From: [Clostridium] innocuum | GTDB lineage: Bacteria; Bacillota_I; Bacilli_A; Erysipelotrichales; Erysipelotrichaceae | Reading direction: 5' to 3' | Assembly: GCA_012317185.1 (NCBI GenBank) | Contig: CP048838.1 | Coordinates: 4,464,001 to 4,528,000, forward strand | Length of the DNA: 64,000 nt | Shown: piece by piece, positions 33,506 through 42,163 of the stretch | How positions within the stretch are numbered: the first letter of the stretch is position 1 | How the letters are laid out: every line of letters begins with the position of its first letter | The notes under the pieces: model-generated | Told to the model about the DNA's origin: nothing | The model's input: only the letters and a program-made list of their open reading frames with translations | The model's database searches: none | Translations under genes and position numbers: made by a program

Positions 33506-35107
33506 TTACCAGCAGGCAATGCTGCTGTCGGTTCTTGACTCACTTCCTGCCATAAATGTTCCATTATCAAGCCGCACAATAATCTGCCCGCGTCCGAAGC
33601 CGGCAGTCTCCAAATCAACCTGAAGCTGATGACCACGCTCCTGCAGCTTTCTTGCAATGTTGGTATCAAAGCTGTCCTCTATGATAAATTTTTTATCCTT
33701 CACCCACTGCCAGCGGGGTGCATCCAGTGCCTGCTGTGGATTCAGATGGAAATCAATCATATTCATAACCACCTGCACATGTCCCTGGGGCTGCATATAG
33801 CCGCCCATGACGCCGAATGGACCAACTGCTTTTCCATTCCTTGTAAGAAATCCGGGAATGATGGTATGGTAGGTACGCTTTCCGGGAACAAGAGCATTGA
33901 CATGATTACGATTCAAAGAGAAATCATGTCCGCGGTTTTGAAGGGCGATTCCTGTGTCCTTTACTACAACCCCACTGCCAAAGCCCATATAATTGCTTTG
34001 AATGAAGGATACCATATTTCCTTCGCTGTCTGCTGTACATAAATATACGGTACCGCTTTTCGGCGGCATGTGGACCGCAGGCTGTTTGGCAAAAGCTTCG
34101 ATTTCCCGCGAACGCTCTCTGCCATAGGCTGCATGTAACAGGCTTTGTACCCCGGTTTTCATATATTGGGCATCTGTAATATGATGCAAGCCGTCTGCAA
34201 ATGCCATTTTCATCGCTTCAAACTGATGATGAAACATTTCCTCATCACGCTGTGCAAACTGGAATTCCTTTAATATATTCAATGCCATCAATGCAACGAT
34301 TCCCTGTCCGTTAGGCGGCAGCTCCCAAACATCATAGCCGTGATAATGTACTGAAACCGGATCCACCCATATTGCCTTATGCTGCTGCAGATCCTTTTTC
34401 CGCAGGTATCCGCCGTGTGCGATACTGTCTTCTTCTATACGCTGTGCAAGCTCTCCTTCATATAAGGCGGCTGCCTGTGTTTCCGCTATTTTCTCCAATG
34501 TTTTCGCATGATCCGGAAGCTTTACCAGCTGTCCTACCTCCGGTGCCATTCCCTGAAAGGTGAATGTCTGAAACCATTGTGCAAATACCGGATCATCCTT
34601 TTTATCCGTATAGCTTCTGACAGCCATCTTCCACATTCTGGTAAGATCCGGCGGTACCGGATATCCGTCACGGGCGTAGGTGATCGCAGGTGCGAGTACC
34701 TGCGCAAAGGGCAGCTTTCCAAACCGGCGGCTTAATTCCGCCCACGCCTTGGGTGCTCCCGGTACCGTTACCGGTGTCCATCCATGCTTCGGCATTTCCG
34801 TGATACCCTGTTCCTTCAGTTTTTCTATTGAAATTTCCATAGGTGCACAGCCTGAGCTGTTTAAACCGTACATGGCATCCTTGTACCACACAATGGCGAA
34901 GGCATCGGAACCGATACCGTTTGCTGTAGGCTCAACAACGGTAAGTGTTGCGGCTGTCGCAATCGCGGCATCAATGGCATTGCCACCCTCTCGCATAATC
35001 TGCAATCCCGCTGCAGCAGCAAGATTGTTTCCGGTAGCAACAACACCGTTTGCGGCTACTGTGGGATAGCGGCCTCTGGTATAGGGCTGATGATATATAT
35101 TGAACAT
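33506..35107 (-). CDS. Gamma-glutamyltransferase family protein (YwrD-like)
   Basis: 533 residues, no signal peptide, so cytoplasmic like B. subtilis YwrD. The family hydrolyses or transfers gamma-glutamyl groups and self-cleaves before a threonine; here the site is in PPKSGTVYLCTADSEGN near residue 352. NGVVATGNNLAAAAGLQIMREGGNAIDAAIA at the start and GVMGGYMQPQGHVQVV near the end are strong family signatures. GGAGGTTTACTT precedes the ATG. It ends 31 bases before the AgrA-like gene, so read-through into the agr-like locus is possible. Confidence 0.9.
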   Translation of the reverse strand: MFNIYHQPYTRGRYPTVAANGVVATGNNLAAAAGLQIMREGGNAIDAAIATAATLTVVEPTANGIGSDAFAIVWYKDAMYGLNSSGCAPMEISIEKLKEQGITEMPKHGWTPVTVPGAPKAWAELSRRFGKLPFAQVLAPAITYARDGYPVPPDLTRMWKMAVRSYTDKKDDPVFAQWFQTFTFQGMAPEVGQLVKLPDHAKTLEKIAETQAAALYEGELAQRIEEDSIAHGGYLRKKDLQQHKAIWVDPVSVHYHGYDVWELPPNGQGIVALMALNILKEFQFAQRDEEMFHHQFEAMKMAFADGLHHITDAQYMKTGVQSLLHAAYGRERSREIEAFAKQPAVHMPPKSGTVYLCTADSEGNMVSFIQSNYMGFGSGVVVKDTGIALQNRGHDFSLNRNHVNALVPGKRTYHTIIPGFLTRNGKAVGPFGVMGGYMQPQGHVQVVMNMIDFHLNPQQALDAPRWQWVKDKKFIIEDSFDTNIARKLQERGHQLQVDLETAGFGRGQIIVRLDNGTFMAGSESRTDSSIACW

Positions 35108-35250
35108 AAGTAAACCTCCATATGTATTATTATATAGTGTAGCGCTTTCTCTTACAATCCCAAAACCAGGGGAAAATACCCCACAGTTCTTGTATTTATG
35201 TTTGTTTTTTGTATAATATGGGTATTCTTTATATGGAAATGAGGGTGTTT

Positions 35251-35799
35251 ATGAAAATTTACTGGGAACTGTTTTCTGTCTTTATGCGGATCGGAGCCTT
35301 TACCTTTGGTGGAGGCTATGCCATGCTGCCGCTGATACAGAAGGAAATTGTGGATAAAAAGCATTGGGCCACAGAAGAGGAAATTATGGATTACTATGCG
35401 GTTGCGCAGTGTACACCGGGAATCATCATGGTGAACACGGCAACGTTTATCGGCTTTTATGAGAAAGGAATCCTTGGTGCTATTATCGCAACGCTGGGTG
35501 TTGTTACGCCAAGCATCATCATTATTCTGCTGATTGCCTCTGTGCTTACCACCTATTCCTCACTTGCTATGGTTCAGCATGCTTTAGCAGGTATCCGTGT
35601 CGCGGTTTGTGTTCTTGTTTTAAACGCTGTTGTCAAGCTCTGGAAAAGCGGCATTAAGGATACCTTCGGCATCTTGTTATTTGCCGTTGTCCTAGCTGCA
35701 ATCACCTTTACCAGCGTATCAACCGTCCTTGTTGTTATCATCGCCGCATTACTCGGTGTGATTGTCTGTGCACTTCGCCGCAGGGAGGTGAAGGAATGA
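35251..35799 (+). CDS. Chromate transporter family protein, first half
   Basis: 182 residues from the ATG at 35251 (GAGGGTG upstream). This is a single-domain ChrA half: FMRIGAFTFGGGYAMLPLIQKEIVDKKHW and the YYAVAQCTPGIIMVNTATFIG block, with five to six membrane segments. Paired half-length genes form the transporter in many Firmicutes. Chromate is the founding substrate, but the natural substrate in anaerobes is unknown. Overlaps the partner by four bases. Confidence 0.88.
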   Translation: MKIYWELFSVFMRIGAFTFGGGYAMLPLIQKEIVDKKHWATEEEIMDYYAVAQCTPGIIMVNTATFIGFYEKGILGAIIATLGVVTPSIIIILLIASVLTTYSSLAMVQHALAGIRVAVCVLVLNAVVKLWKSGIKDTFGILLFAVVLAAITFTSVSTVLVVIIAALLGVIVCALRRREVKE

Positions 35800-36353
35800 A
35801 TCTGGAGTTATTGCTGCTTGCCTTCTACGAATTTTTCAAAACCGGACTGTTTGCCCTTGGAGGTGGTCTGGCTACCATACCGTTTCTTACGGAAATGATG
35901 AATAAATATCACTGGTTTACTGCAGATATGCTGACCGACATGATTGCGGTGAGTGAATCAACACCAGGTGCAATCGGTATCAATATGGCAACCTACACCG
36001 GTTATCATATCAATGGTGTGCTGGGTGGTATCGTTGCGACGCTTGGGCTTGTTGCGCCAAGCATCATCGTGATCTGTATCGTTGCGCAGTTTCTGAAGAA
36101 GTTTAAGGACAGTGAGCTGGTGAAATCCGTTTTCTACGGTATTCGTCCAGCAGTCACTGCACTCATCGCCTCTGCCGGTATAACGATTTTCATCGCTGCT
36201 TTATTTCAGGATAGTGAAAATTTCATGGAAATGGTCAAATGGCCGTGTATCCTGCTGTTTGCCGTTATCTATTATTTATCGAATAAACGCAAATGGCATC
36301 CAATTTTGTGCATTGCTGCTTCCGCCGCTGTGGGTATACTGTTTCAGCTGTAG
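35796..36353 (+). CDS. Chromate transporter family protein, second half
   Basis: 185 residues, homologous to the gene before it: FFKTGLFALGGGLATIPFLTEMMNKYHWF and MIAVSESTPGAIGINMATYTGY. The two halves presumably form a heterodimeric membrane transporter, with opposite topology, but the topology is not visible here. An AGGGAGGTG site lies inside the previous gene. Confidence 0.88.
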   Translation: MNLELLLLAFYEFFKTGLFALGGGLATIPFLTEMMNKYHWFTADMLTDMIAVSESTPGAIGINMATYTGYHINGVLGGIVATLGLVAPSIIVICIVAQFLKKFKDSELVKSVFYGIRPAVTALIASAGITIFIAALFQDSENFMEMVKWPCILLFAVIYYLSNKRKWHPILCIAASAAVGILFQL

Positions 36354-36507
36354 AATATATGGGAAGCTTCGCTCCCTATATTTGCAACAAATTATTTCAT
36401 ATTCAAAACGATTGAAAATCGTAAAATCGCTAATATTTTAATTTATATCAAAGAAAGTGAACTTATAGATTTCAACGATATTTTATCCATATTCATCAGA
36501 AAAAGAA

Positions 36508-36543
36508 GGGGTCTTTCGCATTGTGTGAAACACCTCTTTTTTA
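36508..36543 (+). terminator. Terminator of the chromate transporter pair
   Basis: GGGGTCTTTCGC (36508-36519) pairs with GTGAAACACCTC (36525-36536) apart from one C-C mismatch, followed by seven T residues. Confidence 0.75.
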
Positions 36544-36558
36544 CTATACTTCACCCAT

Positions 36559-36677
36559 GTCTAATCTATCTCTGTTCCTTATTAACAGATAGATTTCCTA
36601 TCATAAAAACGGAAGGATATCCAACAATAACGGTGATAGATATTGTCGGATAAGATATTTACACCGAAAATATCTTA
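36559..36677. repeat. Pair of inverted repeats between convergent genes
   Basis: AATCTATCT pairs with AGATAGATT (about 36561-36595) and TAAGATATT (36651-36659) pairs with AATATCTTA (36669-36677). Function not visible; no gene in 36354-36807. Confidence 0.4.
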
Positions 36678-36750
36678 AGCATTATAATCTCGAAATAGAT
36701 TCTCCGCTCATGATTTGTGTTAGCAGTAAAAGCTATATCTATCTTATATT

Positions 36751-36790
36751 CAAAAAGATTGAACTTTTAATCGTGCTAAGCTCAATCTTA
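36751..36790 (-). terminator. Terminator of the DUF4143 ATPase gene
   Basis: On the minus strand AAGATTGA(G)CTT pairs with AAG(T)TCAATCTT, followed by TTTG; 18 bases after the stop. Confidence 0.65.
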
Positions 36791-36807
36791 TATAGAATAA
36801 AAGTTTA

Positions 36808-38100
36808 TTAAAGAAACATCAGCATATATAACGGGTAATCCTCTATCCTTTCAGATATATTTAAATTTCTGATAGAAAAGCGTAATGCTCTTTTCGGCTC
36901 ATACTTATCTATATACGCTTTTAGACTTCTTGCCCTTGTGTTCATGGAGCTTTTCACTTCAATAGGTACAATACCGCAATCCTGTTCAATAATGAAATCT
37001 ATCTCTGAATGAGAAGACGGTTCAAAATAATGCAAACTGTATTTATTGAATGTCAGCATCTGCGCCACAATGTTTTCATAGATTGCTCCCTTATATACAC
37101 CTAACTCATTCTTCAGAATATCCTGCATCACATTTTCTTTGAACTGAGAGAGTAATAAGCCAGTATCACTCATATATATCTTATATACAGAAGATTCCTT
37201 ATAGGCCTCCATCGGTACATCGATACATTGCAGCCGGTAACAAAATGAAATAGTCCCGCTGTCTTTCAGCCACTGCAGGCTGTTTTCAAAATGCGCTGCC
37301 TGTCCTCCCTTTCTCACGAGCTTATATTGAAACTTCTTATTTTCTTTTGCGAGCTGCAGAGGAATGGAACGAAAACATTCATGTGTTCTTATTTTTTCTG
37401 ATGCATCTGCGTATTTTGCCATATCCCGATAGTAGCCTTCTACTATTTGCTGCTGAATATTTCTTGTCTTTACAAAATCCTCGGTTTCCACAAAGGTTTT
37501 CACCGCTTCCGGCATACCCCCGGTTATTATGTAATTTCTGAAGTGCTTCATATATTCTTTATGAATACCTTCATTTACTCTTCGCTTTTCTGTATAACAT
37601 TCCTTAAGGTAGGAAATATGTTCAGCTTTTAAGCCAACAGCATATAAAAATTCCATAAATCCCATTGGTTGCATTTCCATGGATTCCACATAGCCTACAG
37701 GATAGGAGGAAGTACGATTCACAGCTACTCCCAGCAGACTGCCGCTCAAAATGTAATCATAAGGTGTTTCTGTACCTAGAAATTTGATGGATGTCAACGC
37801 CTGGGGACACGCCTGTATTTCATCCAATATAACTAAAATTTCTTTAGCCTTCCAATCTGCTTCAGGGAAGAAAACCTGCAGATTCATCATGATTTCTTCC
37901 GGTTTCGATGTCTGTTCAAAAAAAGCTCTGATATCATCATCTCTTTCAAAGTTAATATATACATAAGATAGGTAGTGTTTTTTAGCAAAATTAAGTATGC
38001 TGTACGTCTTTCCCACCTGTCTTGATCCAGATATGAGTAAAGGTTTATGATTTTCCTGCTTTTTCCACTTTAAGAAATTTTCTTCTATCATTCGATACAT
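36808..38100 (-). CDS. AAA ATPase with DUF4143 domain
   Basis: 430 residues from the ATG at 38100 (AGGAG seven bases upstream). The N-terminal AAA domain has Walker A SGSRQVGKTYSI and Walker B ILVILDEIQACP; sensor-type segment YILSGSLLGVAV follows. The C-terminal DUF4143 domain ends with the nuclease-like EIDFIIEQDCGIVPIEVKSS. These proteins are widespread in anaerobes and their function is not settled. The preceding AT-rich DNA has a 13-base inverted repeat. Single-gene unit. Confidence 0.88.
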   Translation of the reverse strand: MYRMIEENFLKWKKQENHKPLLISGSRQVGKTYSILNFAKKHYLSYVYINFERDDDIRAFFEQTSKPEEIMMNLQVFFPEADWKAKEILVILDEIQACPQALTSIKFLGTETPYDYILSGSLLGVAVNRTSSYPVGYVESMEMQPMGFMEFLYAVGLKAEHISYLKECYTEKRRVNEGIHKEYMKHFRNYIITGGMPEAVKTFVETEDFVKTRNIQQQIVEGYYRDMAKYADASEKIRTHECFRSIPLQLAKENKKFQYKLVRKGGQAAHFENSLQWLKDSGTISFCYRLQCIDVPMEAYKESSVYKIYMSDTGLLLSQFKENVMQDILKNELGVYKGAIYENIVAQMLTFNKYSLHYFEPSSHSEIDFIIEQDCGIVPIEVKSSMNTRARSLKAYIDKYEPKRALRFSIRNLNISERIEDYPLYMLMFL

Positions 38101-38171
38101 AGCATCACTCCTATAATAGTAGTATACTACATTTGAATGCAAACGCCAACCCTGTGACATTTTTTTATGAA

Positions 38172-38233
38172 CATAAAATCATAATTATTTTTATTTTTGT
38201 GTACATAAAACAATAAATTTTTATGATTTTATG
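38172..38233. repeat. 13-base inverted repeat upstream of the DUF4143 gene
   Basis: CATAAAATCATAA (38172-38184) and TTATGATTTTATG (38221-38233) are perfect inverted copies; a third related copy CATAAAACAATAA lies between them at about 38204-38216. It could be an operator or hairpin for the gene starting at 38100. Confidence 0.5.
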
Positions 38234-38369
38234 AAGATAAAACCATTTTCACCCTTGTTATCATTCTAACATAGCTGTTTATGATTATTAAGCTATCCTT
38301 CAACAATCTCTTAATAAGACTTATCCCATCAACTGCAATAATCAGTTACCTTTTTTACCAGCTTCACTT

Positions 38370-38890
38370 TTACGATTCGATTGGCAATACAATTTCCACT
38401 GTAAATATTTTATGATTAACAGTTCTTGTAATAATGCCATTTTTCTCCTTCACCACTTCACAAACACGGTTAAAGCCGATTCCGTGATTTTCTTTATCTT
38501 CTTTACTTGTAATAAGCTTCTGATTATCCATATGGATTTCTTCTATATTACAGCTATTTTCTATAATAAGCCTAACCCTGTCCGCTTTTTTTATTGTTGA
38601 AAGCTTTATAAACCTTTTTTTTCTACGTATTTTTGAGCCTCTATAGCATTATCAATCAGATTTCCCAGGATCGTTGTCAATTCAAAAAGATTCAGAAAAT
38701 CCAGCGTATTTTTAAAACCACACGTTAAATCAATATTTAGTGATTTTATTTTTTCTACTTTTGAATGTATCAGATAATTCAAATACATATTTGATGTTGA
38801 AAGAACATCTATAATTTCCATCTTTCCCATAATATCCTGCAAATATTTTAATGCCAGCTCATCATCAACCTTAATCGTTGATTCTAGCAT
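38370..38890 (-). pseudogene. Truncated, frameshifted AgrC-like histidine kinase
   Basis: The piece 38890-38606 reads as the middle of a GHKL kinase (STSNMYLNYLIHSKVEKIK; N box ILGNLIDNAIEA) and stops after a run of eight A residues (38622-38615). Reading on in the -1 frame gives the rest of the ATPase domain (RVRLIIENSCNIEEI; ENHGIGFNRVCEVV) to a stop at 38370. The sensor helices and phospho-histidine are missing upstream, where the MATE gene begins. This is most simply a remnant of a second agr-type kinase. Confidence 0.75.
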
Positions 38891-38904
38891 AATGAAATGA
38901 TTTT

Positions 38905-40278
38905 TTAACTTTCAAATTCTAACACAATGATTACCTCTCGCATACCTGCTCTCTTCATATCCTTTAAGAACCACCCCAGCAATACGATACCTTTCCCGAT
39001 CGAACTAATCGTAATTGCCCACCAGACGCCATTCAGCCCCAGCCATCTTCCCAGCAATATCGCCATCGGTATTCGTGCGCCGGTTAACGTGATACTTACA
39101 ATGGATGGAGGCAGCGTTTTCCCAAGTCCGCTGAAGGCACCAGCTGTTGTGATTTCCATACACATAAACAACTGGGAAACACCAAGAATACGAAGATAAT
39201 CCACCCCCATTGGCAACACCTCTGCTTCCTGAATAAAGACCTGAAAGATGAGCTGTGGAAAAACAATCAGAACAAGAGAACAGAACACACCCCAGGACAG
39301 CATGACAATCATGGAGAGCCGATACCCCTCCCGGATTCTATCTGTATTTTTCGCACCATGGTTCTGAGCCACAAAGCTGTTCAAAGCCGCCGCATAGCCT
39401 TCCGCAGTCATCCAGGATATGGATTCGATTTGCGAGCCTACCTTCTGGACTGCCACGGCAGCATCTCCCCAGCCTGCAATCAATCTTGCAATGACCATGG
39501 AAATGCCAGAAAACAGCATACTTTGCACAGCGGAAGGTAGCCCGATACGGAAAATTTCCATGGTATGCTGTGAAGAATAAGAATGCAGTATATGGACATT
39601 ACTGAACAAGACCGTATCCCGTAGTATGGTATGCAGAAACAACAGCATAACCACCAGCTGTGCAAGAACTGTCGCAATTGCAGCCCCCGCAACACCCATT
39701 GGAGGAATTGCACCAAAGCCGAAAATAAACAGCGGATCCAGCACGATATTCAAAACAAGCCCGATACCGGTAGCGATAAAGGAGGTTCTGCTGTTCCCCA
39801 TCGCTGTCAGAATCCCGGTGAATATCTGATTCATAAAAGAAAATATGACCAGACCGCAGGTAATCATCAGATACAGCTTTGCATCCTGTATGACCTGTGC
39901 GCTGTTCAGCTGAAAGAAGCCGATCATCTCATCCGCAAACACAATAGACAGAATACCGAAGCCGATGGCAAATACAATTCCCATCTGAATCGAGCTCTGT
40001 GCATAGGACGCCGCATCCTCCTTCTTCTGCGCCCCCAGCGCATGGCCGACCTTAATCTGACCACCCATCTTCGCCAATGTCGCCAGACCGTTGGACAGCC
40101 ACATAAACATACCGGCTGCACCAACGGACGCAACAGCACTTGCACCGATTTTTCCAATCCATATCATGTCGATCAGATTATAGGCCATCTGGATCAGACT
40201 GGTTGCCATGATTGGCAATGCCAGCGCGCTTAATGCAGGAAGAATGTTTCCCTCCAGCAAATTGATACGTGTTTTCAT
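38905..40278 (-). CDS. MATE-family efflux transporter
   Basis: 457 residues with twelve predicted membrane segments in two homologous halves; LPIMATSLIQMAYNLIDMIWIGKIGASAVASVG at the start is the MATE signature. Such proteins export cationic drugs or metabolites using sodium or proton gradients. GAGGGTG precedes the ATG. It is 57 bases downstream of luxS and separated from it by a terminator. Substrate not readable from sequence. Confidence 0.92.
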   Translation of the reverse strand: MKTRINLLEGNILPALSALALPIMATSLIQMAYNLIDMIWIGKIGASAVASVGAAGMFMWLSNGLATLAKMGGQIKVGHALGAQKKEDAASYAQSSIQMGIVFAIGFGILSIVFADEMIGFFQLNSAQVIQDAKLYLMITCGLVIFSFMNQIFTGILTAMGNSRTSFIATGIGLVLNIVLDPLFIFGFGAIPPMGVAGAAIATVLAQLVVMLLFLHTILRDTVLFSNVHILHSYSSQHTMEIFRIGLPSAVQSMLFSGISMVIARLIAGWGDAAVAVQKVGSQIESISWMTAEGYAAALNSFVAQNHGAKNTDRIREGYRLSMIVMLSWGVFCSLVLIVFPQLIFQVFIQEAEVLPMGVDYLRILGVSQLFMCMEITTAGAFSGLGKTLPPSIVSITLTGARIPMAILLGRWLGLNGVWWAITISSIGKGIVLLGWFLKDMKRAGMREVIIVLEFES

Positions 40279-40292
40279 ACGTCACCCTCTTT

Positions 40293-40328
40293 CAAAAGAA
40301 AGGCTTCAGACCAATCCAGTCTGAAACC
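40293..40328 (-). terminator. Terminator of luxS
   Basis: On the minus strand GGTTTCAGAC-TGGATTG-GTCTGAAGCC (one G-T pair), then TTTCTTTT. The stem begins seven bases past the luxS stop. Confidence 0.8.
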
Positions 40329-40334
40329 ACTGAT

Positions 40335-40799
40335 TTATTGTGGATAAACGAGCTGTTCCTCGTTCCAGTCCTTCATCACCTGACCATAAGCCTTTGCATA
40401 GGCCTTCGCCTTGGCAAGATCATGATCCAGATAATTGCCACACTCCTTAGACTCCTGTGCACCTGGGATATCTCCCTCAAATCCCGCAATGAACGCCATC
40501 GTATCCTTAACCAGCTGTACCGCCTGCGCCTTACTGATAGAATCTCTCGTTAGAAAATAGAAGCCTGTTCTACAACCCATCGGCCCGGCATAAATGACTG
40601 CATCACTGTATACCGAATTTCTTACATAGGTAGCGAACAGATGCTCAAAGGTATGAAGACCATCGTTATCCAGATACGTACCGCAGTTTGGCTTCACCAT
40701 TCTAAGGTCATAGGTAATAATATCTCCATCGATTCTTGATATATACATTCCTTTTTCCAGTATGTCATGATCAATACAAAAGCTTGTAATTTTTTCCAT
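40335..40799 (-). CDS. luxS: S-ribosylhomocysteine lyase
   Basis: 154 residues from the ATG at 40799 (AGAGGTGA upstream); the frame extends further but without a ribosome site. LuxS splits S-ribosylhomocysteine into homocysteine and DPD, the precursor of AI-2. Metal ligands His49 and His53 in LHTFEH and Cys120 in KECGNY are present, and the catalytic cysteine is in GPMGCRTGFY (Cys76). It is followed by its own terminator and the MATE gene. No pfs or methionine genes are adjacent. Confidence 0.97.
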   Translation of the reverse strand: MEKITSFCIDHDILEKGMYISRIDGDIITYDLRMVKPNCGTYLDNDGLHTFEHLFATYVRNSVYSDAVIYAGPMGCRTGFYFLTRDSISKAQAVQLVKDTMAFIAGFEGDIPGAQESKECGNYLDHDLAKAKAYAKAYGQVMKDWNEEQLVYPQ

Positions 40800-41056
40800 G
40801 TTATATTCACCTCTATGTTCCATTATAAAGGGATAAAACAAGACTGTCCAGCTGAATCCTTTGTAGAAACGGCAACAGCAAGTTATTTCTTTCTCTGTTA
40901 AGCGTTTTGCGTAGTCATGCACTGTCAGATTTTATAATATATTCTTCTCTATTCACATCTGGTTTAAAGGCATTCGGTAACTTCCTTCCTGAAAAAGCAT
41001 ATATATTTTCTGTTTTCACGTTATAATACATATAGAATAGGAAAGCGGTGCACCAC

Positions 41057-41125
41057 ATGGATGAGCAAAATACAGCTATAATGCTATCCCACCGTGCTGC
41101 CAGAGGACAAGGTGAACATTCATGA
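41057..41125 (+). CDS. Leader ORF overlapping the adenylyltransferase start
   Basis: A 22-residue ORF beginning MDEQNTAIMLSHRAAR, with AGGAAAG upstream and a TATAAT box near 41023-41028. Its stop codon overlaps the start of the adenylyltransferase gene (ATGA). It is either a short coupling ORF or a true leader peptide; nothing in it recalls a known attenuator. Confidence 0.5.
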   Translation: MDEQNTAIMLSHRAARGQGEHS

Positions 41126-42000
41126 GAACAGAAGACGAAATAATGAAGCTGCTGATCAACACAGCTGCGCAGGATGATAGGATACGGGCGGCTTACCTGG
41201 AAGGCTCCCGTGTGAACCCGGATGTGCCCAGGGATATGTTTCAGGATTATGATGTCGTATATATCGTAAAAGAAACAGCTTCCTTTCAAAAAGATAACAG
41301 CTGGATTGATCGTTTCGGTGAACGGCTTTATATGCAGTATCCGGAAGACAGTGTCTATGATCCAGGGGATAAAGAAAACTGTTACGGGTGGCTTATGCAG
41401 TTGAGGGACGGAAACCGGATTGATCTTCATGTCTGCACACAGGATTATGCAAAGACGCATCTGGAAGCCTATCAAATACTGCTTGACAAGGATGGAATCC
41501 TCCCGCAGCCAAGTAAAAAAGCACTTCAGCAATACTGGATTCAAAAGCCTTCACAACAGCAGTTTTCCTGTACCTGCAATGAATACTGGTGGTGTTTGAA
41601 TAATGTCGCGAAGGGATTAAAACGAAATGAGCTCCCCTATGCACTGGATGTTATTGACTTTACCCTGCGACCCATGCTGAAACGTCTATTGGAATGGAAA
41701 ATCGGCATTTCCTATAACTTTCAAATCAGTGCCGGAAAATGCGGAAAATATATGGAACAGCTGCTGCCAGATGCTGTATATCAGACCTTTCTGGCAACCT
41801 ACGCAAAAGCTGAGAGTGAGGCGCTGTGGCAGGCGGTGTTTACAATGTGTGAGCAGTTTCATGAAACAGCTATAGAAATAGGATGTCAGCTTGATCTGAC
41901 CTACAATGCACGGGAGGCATTAAACAGTATGAAGTATCTGAAGGATGTCTATTTTCTGCCAAGGGGTGCTAAAGAACTGCAGGAATACATGCAGCGCTAA
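41122..42000 (+). CDS. Aminoglycoside 6-adenylyltransferase-like (ANT(6) family)
   Basis: 292 residues, full length for AadE/ANT(6). Nucleotidyltransferase motif AAYLEGSRVNPDVP followed by DMFQDYDVVYIV, with the two aspartates binding metal; the conserved NRIDLHVCTQDYA and EYWWCLNNVAKGL blocks follow. The family adenylates streptomycin. AAGGTGA precedes the ATG. There is no mobile element nearby and the base composition fits the surroundings, so this looks like a resident chromosomal gene. Whether it confers resistance is not known from sequence. Confidence 0.88.
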   Translation: MRTEDEIMKLLINTAAQDDRIRAAYLEGSRVNPDVPRDMFQDYDVVYIVKETASFQKDNSWIDRFGERLYMQYPEDSVYDPGDKENCYGWLMQLRDGNRIDLHVCTQDYAKTHLEAYQILLDKDGILPQPSKKALQQYWIQKPSQQQFSCTCNEYWWCLNNVAKGLKRNELPYALDVIDFTLRPMLKRLLEWKIGISYNFQISAGKCGKYMEQLLPDAVYQTFLATYAKAESEALWQAVFTMCEQFHETAIEIGCQLDLTYNAREALNSMKYLKDVYFLPRGAKELQEYMQR

Positions 42001-42130
42001 TTCTTTTAAGAATACGGCACGCTGCAAACAAGAAAACAGGATATAAGGGAAGCGCAGAACGTATGATATAGAAGCGAAAATAAATCTCAGACATAACACT
42101 TCGAGGCTTCCTCAAGACAAATACACAGGA

Positions 42131-42160
42131 CGATGATCTGTAGAATCACCGCCCTGCTTT
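42131..42160 (-). other. Hairpin after the PRD regulator gene
   Basis: On the minus strand AGGGCGGTGAT pairs with ATCATCGTCCT (two G-T pairs), but no T-run follows, so it is a possible 3' stabilising hairpin rather than a standard terminator. Confidence 0.35.
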
Positions 42161-42163
42161 TCA

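Noticed and set aside
36354..36807. IS element ends between the chromate and DUF4143 genes
   Set aside because: The inverted repeats are short, not at the ends of any ORF, and no transposase is present.
40923..41544. Long minus-strand ORF over the adenylyltransferase gene
   Set aside because: It is a shadow of the coding strand; the plus-strand product has clear ANT(6) motifs.
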